DNA of 18,664 nt. Origin: Planctomycetota bacterium. GTDB taxonomy: Bacteria > Planctomycetota > Phycisphaerae > UBA1845 > CAIVHJ01. The stretch spans positions 1-18,664 of the forward strand of contig JACZTW010000025.1 of assembly GCA_022573485.1 (NCBI GenBank). The letters run 5' to 3'. A program made the position numbers and the translations under genes. The notes under the pieces are model-generated. The model worked only from the letters and a program-made list of their open reading frames with translations, had not been told where the DNA came from and did no database searches. Of the stretch, positions 15,815 to 18,664 are shown piece after piece; the stretch's first letter is position 1, and each line of letters starts with the position of its first letter.

Positions 15815-15895
15815 CTAAGTCGAAATAACTCGCCCCCCACAGCCCCACGCTGAGCAGCAGGCCAGGAAGGTGATTGTGCTTTTCAAGACGTTCAT
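15815..15895 (-). CDS. Possible 26-residue leader-like peptide or broken lipoprotein start
   Basis: The minus strand has ATG 15895 with AAGGA eight bases upstream, a strong ribosome binding site, and reads MNVLKSTITFLACCSAWGC plus seven residues before a stop (15815-15817). The sequence looks like the start of a lipoprotein leader. The gap between 15740 and 15981 holds nothing else convincing. It may be a small peptide, a decayed gene start, or chance; a longer overlapping frame (15684-16031) shows no recognisable family. Confidence 0.3.
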   Translation of the reverse strand: MNVLKSTITFLACCSAWGCGGRVIST

Positions 15896-15975
15896 CTGTG
15901 GTTCCTTTCGATATAGAGTTCGAAGACGGTTCTCGTGTTTCAGTCGCGAATCCTGCATGGCAAGCACGCTCCGGC

Positions 15976-16006
15976 GGGCGCTCAGGGGCAAGGCCCCCAG
16001 GCGCCC
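15976..16006 (-). terminator. Hairpin over the 3' end of the beta-helix gene
   Basis: GGGCGC (15976-15981) pairs with GCGCCC (16001-16006), and inside it GGGGC (15985-15989) pairs with GCCCC (15993-15997), separated by a 3x3 internal loop. It spans the last codons and stop codon (15982-15984) of the beta-helix gene. No T-tract follows on the minus strand, so termination is only possible, and part of the pairing reflects the coded ending. Confidence 0.3.
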
Positions 16007-17412
16007 AGCAGTACGGCCAAGTCAAACGCACCGACGACGCCGTCGGCGTTGAAGTCGGCGGGGCATCCGGAGCACGGCCCCCAACTGCCGAGCAATTGAG
16101 CCAGGTCTTCAGCGCCGATATCTCCGGAGTCGCCCAGGGCAGTCGGACACGGTTCTGGAATCACATTGCTGCCGCCCATCAACAAGCCGTCATCTTCTTC
16201 GCAGGCCCCGCAGTGATCGCCGTGCGCCAGGTGCGCGGGTAGAGCGTTGACACTCACTGTAATCGTGTGTGCATTGTCCGGATTGCCCGGCGGGATGTGG
16301 CAAATCGTCACTCTGCCATCGCCGTCCTCATCGGGACAACCTGGCCCACCAAACTCATAGGCCCCCATGTCAACGGCGGGATTGATTCCATCCGGGTTGC
16401 CGGTGTCGGGCGTGTCGGGATCGTCCACAAAGCGCGGGTTGCCATCGAGATCGGTAACCACCCCGTCAGGCACAGCGGTGTTGTCCGCCGCGTCAATTGT
16501 TGGTGAACCGGGAGACAAACGCAGGTTGTCATCTTCGGTCCCTGGGATGTCGTCCAGCCCATCGGCGTCAACGAACAGCGGATCGGCGTCGATGTTGCCG
16601 GGCCCCGCCATGCCGCCCTCGACATCGCTAAAGGCCACGAACACGTCCACATTACCGCCCGATATAATAATCTGAGGTCCGTTGCCGGCGGGGTTGTTCC
16701 ATATGACGGAATTGAGTACAGACAGGTCGGCGGAACTGGAGCTGATGCCATTCCTGATGAAGATCGCGGAGGCCGAGGATGCGGAGTTTTGGGCGAGCGT
16801 CGAGTTGACCAGTTCAATGCTCGTGACCGCTGAGCCCGTGCTGGAGGTGTTGTATGTGCCGCCGCCGCTCGCGGCGGAATTCCCGCTCAGAACACAACCG
16901 ATGACCATCGGATTGACCAGCGCCTCCCCAGTACTTGCACTGCTGAAAATCGCGCCGCCCGAGCCGTCGGCCTGATTCCCTGTGAAGCGGCAAAGCAGTA
17001 GTTTCGGCGCGGTCACTGCTTCACCGGTGCTGGCACTGTTGTACATTCCAGCGCCCGACGCGGCGGAGTTCCCTTCGAAGGTGCATTCGATCAAAATAGG
17101 ACTGGTCACGGCACCGCCGGTACTGGAACTGTTGCGGATCCCACCACCTGCGAACTTGGCGGAGTTTCCTTCGAAGGCGCAACCGATCAAAGTTGGACTG
17201 GTAGAGGCATTGCCGGTGCCGGAAGTGTTAAAGATCCCGCCACCCGAGTTGGCGGAGTTCTCGCGGAATACACAATTGATGATCATGGGGCTGGAGGTGG
17301 AACTTCCCGTGCCGCTGCGGTTGTACATCCCGCCGCCAGCTCCGGCGTGGTTGTCTGTGAAGGTGCAGTTGGCCACGGTCGGGCTGCTACGGCGAGCATC
17401 AGTTCTGCTCAC
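15982..17412 (-). CDS. Secreted parallel beta-helix protein with dockerin-like C-terminus, 5'-truncated
   Basis: From a tentative GTG at 17412 this gives 476 residues; the larger ORF begins at ATG 17520, deep inside the upstream gene, where translation is nonsense. Residues 21-208 are six repeats of 31-32 residues with SPT..NCTF..N-A-GGGMYN-S-TG-A-TSP motifs, a beta-helix. A DADPLFVDADG...LSPGSPTIDAAD and VDMGAYEF ending follows. It then has CHIPPGNPDNAHTITVS and ALPAHLAHGDHCGAC, a Cys/His-rich motif seen in secreted bacterial proteins. It ends with two calcium-binding dockerin-like repeats: GDSGDIGAEDLAQLLGSWG and ADFNADGVVGAFDLAVLLGAWG. No signal peptide or N-terminal anchor is visible. Full relatives usually have a signal peptide and a YVDDDAP-type start before these repeats, so about the first quarter seems lost. 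Confidence 0.75.
   Translation of the reverse strand: MSRTDARRSSPTVANCTFTDNHAGAGGGMYNRSGTGSSTSSPMIINCVFRENSANSGGGIFNTSGTGNASTSPTLIGCAFEGNSAKFAGGGIRNSSSTGGAVTSPILIECTFEGNSAASGAGMYNSASTGEAVTAPKLLLCRFTGNQADGSGGAIFSSASTGEALVNPMVIGCVLSGNSAASGGGTYNTSSTGSAVTSIELVNSTLAQNSASSASAIFIRNGISSSSADLSVLNSVIWNNPAGNGPQIIISGGNVDVFVAFSDVEGGMAGPGNIDADPLFVDADGLDDIPGTEDDNLRLSPGSPTIDAADNTAVPDGVVTDLDGNPRFVDDPDTPDTGNPDGINPAVDMGAYEFGGPGCPDEDGDGRVTICHIPPGNPDNAHTITVSVNALPAHLAHGDHCGACEEDDGLLMGGSNVIPEPCPTALGDSGDIGAEDLAQLLGSWGPCSGCPADFNADGVVGAFDLAVLLGAWGPCP
16789..17352 (-). repeat. Six tandem 93-96-bp coding repeats (beta-helix coils)
   Basis: Each unit encodes 31-32 residues with N-S-A at its start, a GGG(I/M/T)(F/Y)N turn, an STG-AVTSP run and an xCxF strand. 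Repeats are imperfect but share the GAGG/GCCGGTGCTGG-type DNA blocks. They may mediate unequal recombination. Confidence 0.7.
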
Positions 17413-18427
17413 GAATACAGAACAGTCCTGTTTCAGAGCGCAGTAACATCGCGCCGTCCACAATGGCCGGCGTGGCGATGAACGACTGCCCGGCGAGCGT
17501 GTTGGTCGCCAAAACTTCATAGGTTTCGCCCATCTTGAGGACGATCACGTCGCCATCTTCACTCGACAAATAGAGTTTCCCGTTGGCGCCTACAAGCGAA
17601 GACTTGAAGGTGTAGGATTTCGGCAGCCGCTGCTGCTGATAGTACGGCTTGCCGGTCATCGCGTTGTACGCGCTTATGAAGCCGCGATCACTGAGAACGT
17701 AGAGAATGTTTCCATAGAGCAGCGGTGATGGAGTGTAGGCGTTTCCCTTCGTGCTGCTCCAGAGAACAAATTCCGAATGGGTGATGTCGCCTTCGCCGCC
17801 GAGCCGAATGGCCAGCAGATTCGGCGAACGGTGACCGGTCATCACGAACACGACGCCGTTGTGAATCACCGGGGCCGGAATCGCGTTCGTGCCCAAGCCG
17901 CGGCACTCCCAGATCAGCCTGCCGGTTTCGTAATCGTAGCTCCTCACCCGCTTGGTCGCGCTCGTAATGACTTGTTTGCGGCCGCCGTATTCGGCATCGA
18001 AAAGCACAACCGTACGCGGGCGACTCAACAGCGAATTGAGCGGGCGATACGGCTGCGGCGGATCGGCGCTGCGCCGGCTCAGTTTGCTGTTGATGCGATA
18101 GCCCTCGCGGTGGTTCTCCACGGAACGGTCCACCGAGGGACACAAGCGATCCGCCTCATCCATGTATGCCGTCAGGGCCTCCGACCACACCACTCGGCCG
18201 TGCTGCTCATCGCCCACGTTTTCGTAGGGCAGCACGTGGCCGTAGTCCTCCGCATAGGCCGCGAACGCCGTTCCGTAGCGGCTGAGGATCGACAGGCACC
18301 GTTTCGCACGGGCTTCCTCGCGAGCGTGGGCCAGGCCAAGCAGAGCCACAGCCACAATCGCCCCGCCGGCGATAATGGCAATAACGGTACCAACAAGCGA
18401 GAGTGCCCTGAAATCATGGCCACTCAT
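17399..18427 (-). CDS. Fusion: prepilin-like head joined to PQQ-propeller tail
   Basis: A 342-residue frame. ATG 18427 has AGGA nine bases upstream and is 11 bp after the previous stop. Residues 8-32 form a single transmembrane helix (ALSLVGTVIAIIAGGAIVAVALL) followed by REEARAKRCLSILSRYGTAF and CPSVDRS, YRINSKLS, RTVVLFDAEYGG: the N-terminal half of a DUF1559/H-X9-DG type prepilin-like protein. From about residue 152 the text changes abruptly to a PQQ-like propeller: VITSATKRVRSYDYETGRLIWE, NAIPAPVIHNGVVFV, YTPSPLLYGNILYV, and the typical tail FIATPAIVDGAMLLRSETGLFCI. The expected FGDGHVE ending of the first half and the N-terminal half of the propeller are missing. The breakpoint lies near 17977, where a GCGGCCGC palindrome (17978-17985) occurs. 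Gene fusion, deletion or misassembly are all possible. Confidence 0.8.
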   Translation of the reverse strand: MSGHDFRALSLVGTVIAIIAGGAIVAVALLGLAHAREEARAKRCLSILSRYGTAFAAYAEDYGHVLPYENVGDEQHGRVVWSEALTAYMDEADRLCPSVDRSVENHREGYRINSKLSRRSADPPQPYRPLNSLLSRPRTVVLFDAEYGGRKQVITSATKRVRSYDYETGRLIWECRGLGTNAIPAPVIHNGVVFVMTGHRSPNLLAIRLGGEGDITHSEFVLWSSTKGNAYTPSPLLYGNILYVLSDRGFISAYNAMTGKPYYQQQRLPKSYTFKSSLVGANGKLYLSSEDGDVIVLKMGETYEVLATNTLAGQSFIATPAIVDGAMLLRSETGLFCIREQN

Positions 18428-18438
18428 CCGCGACCATC

Positions 18439-18664
18439 CTAATCCATCTTCGACGCGCTGCGCGATCGCCGTCCCAGCGACAGCACGCCGTCGAATACTT
18501 TTTCACGCAGGTCCCACGAATCCAGCTCGCCGTCAGGCCGAACCCTTACTTCGCCGTTGTCGAAGTCAAATCGATCCTCGAAGGATTCCACGTGCCCGTC
18601 ACCGAACAGAATGTTGGCGACAGTGTAGCCGTGGTCTTCCTCGTTTTGACTTCGACGCCGATGC
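18439..18664 (-). CDS. Prepilin-like (H-X9-DG) protein, C-terminal part, partial
   Basis: Open from the window edge, 74 residues with stop at 18439-18441. It contains GYTVANILFGDGHVESFEDRFD, whose FGDGHV matches the H-X9-DG C-terminal signature of planctomycete type II secretion/prepilin-like proteins. The tail (RPDGELDSWDLREKVFDGVLSLG) is Asp/Arg-rich. It is 11 bp upstream of the fusion gene and probably in the same operon. The N-terminal helix lies outside the window. The next gene's head looks like the N-terminal half of a related protein, so the two may be paralogs. Confidence 0.78.
   Translation of the reverse strand, partial: HRRRSQNEEDHGYTVANILFGDGHVESFEDRFDFDNGEVRVRPDGELDSWDLREKVFDGVLSLGRRSRSASKMD

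Noticed and set aside
16789..17352. Possible CRISPR array (regular 93-96-bp repeats)
   Set aside because: The repeats are imperfect, in frame, and code for beta-helix coils; no short identical repeats with unique spacers.

Overview
This window looks like a chromosomal contig from a planctomycete (Planctomycetota, probably Phycisphaerae or a close lineage). The main evidence is an 85-residue small basic protein of the PVC-superphylum signature type (2418-2675). Supporting evidence is a secreted beta-helix protein ending in two dockerin-like calcium repeats, an H-X9-DG prepilin-like tail, a PQQ-type propeller tail, and GC-rich DNA carrying REP-like and GCGGAAT-type repeats. All family calls come from reading motifs; no database was searched.

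Layout. (1) 1-1665: the C-terminal part of an RHS-repeat protein (minus strand) that runs into a short inverted-repeat element, then a REP-like hairpin pair and about 650 bp without a convincing gene, including a 41-bp direct repeat. (2) 1666-4858, plus strand: a membrane-anchored SPOR-like protein, the PVC small basic protein, a class I PLP aminotransferase and a secreted protein of unknown function. (3) 4864-11446, all minus strand: rsmG, a CBS-pair protein, korA-korB (2-oxoacid:ferredoxin oxidoreductase, 4-bp overlap), a zinc-ribbon plus CBS protein and an AAA+ ATPase. The korAB pair is therefore bracketed by two CBS genes, which suggests nucleotide-sensitive control of this carbon/redox enzyme (inference). 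(4) 11555-12436 plus: a DUF547 lipoprotein whose stop codon shares a CTAG with the stop of the convergent HDOD-GGDEF gene (12433-14034, minus). (5) 14035-14358: a divergent control region with a predicted three-way junction and a strong hairpin. (6) 14359-15739 plus: a stand-alone receiver protein, a cyclodeaminase/cyclohydrolase-family protein (4-bp overlap) and a small Cys-rich protein. (7) 15740-18664, mostly minus: a mosaic of secreted-protein gene pieces. A prepilin-like tail is followed by a prepilin-like head fused in frame to a PQQ-propeller tail, which abuts a beta-helix gene with no recognisable 5' end.

The most unusual parts are the mosaic at 17.3-18.0 kb (real rearrangement or assembly chimera), the structured divergent region upstream of the HDOD-GGDEF gene, and the CBS-kor-CBS arrangement. 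I did not find a CRISPR array, a complete insertion sequence, an rRNA or a complete tRNA. I also did not find a clear new multi-gene defence or biosynthetic system.
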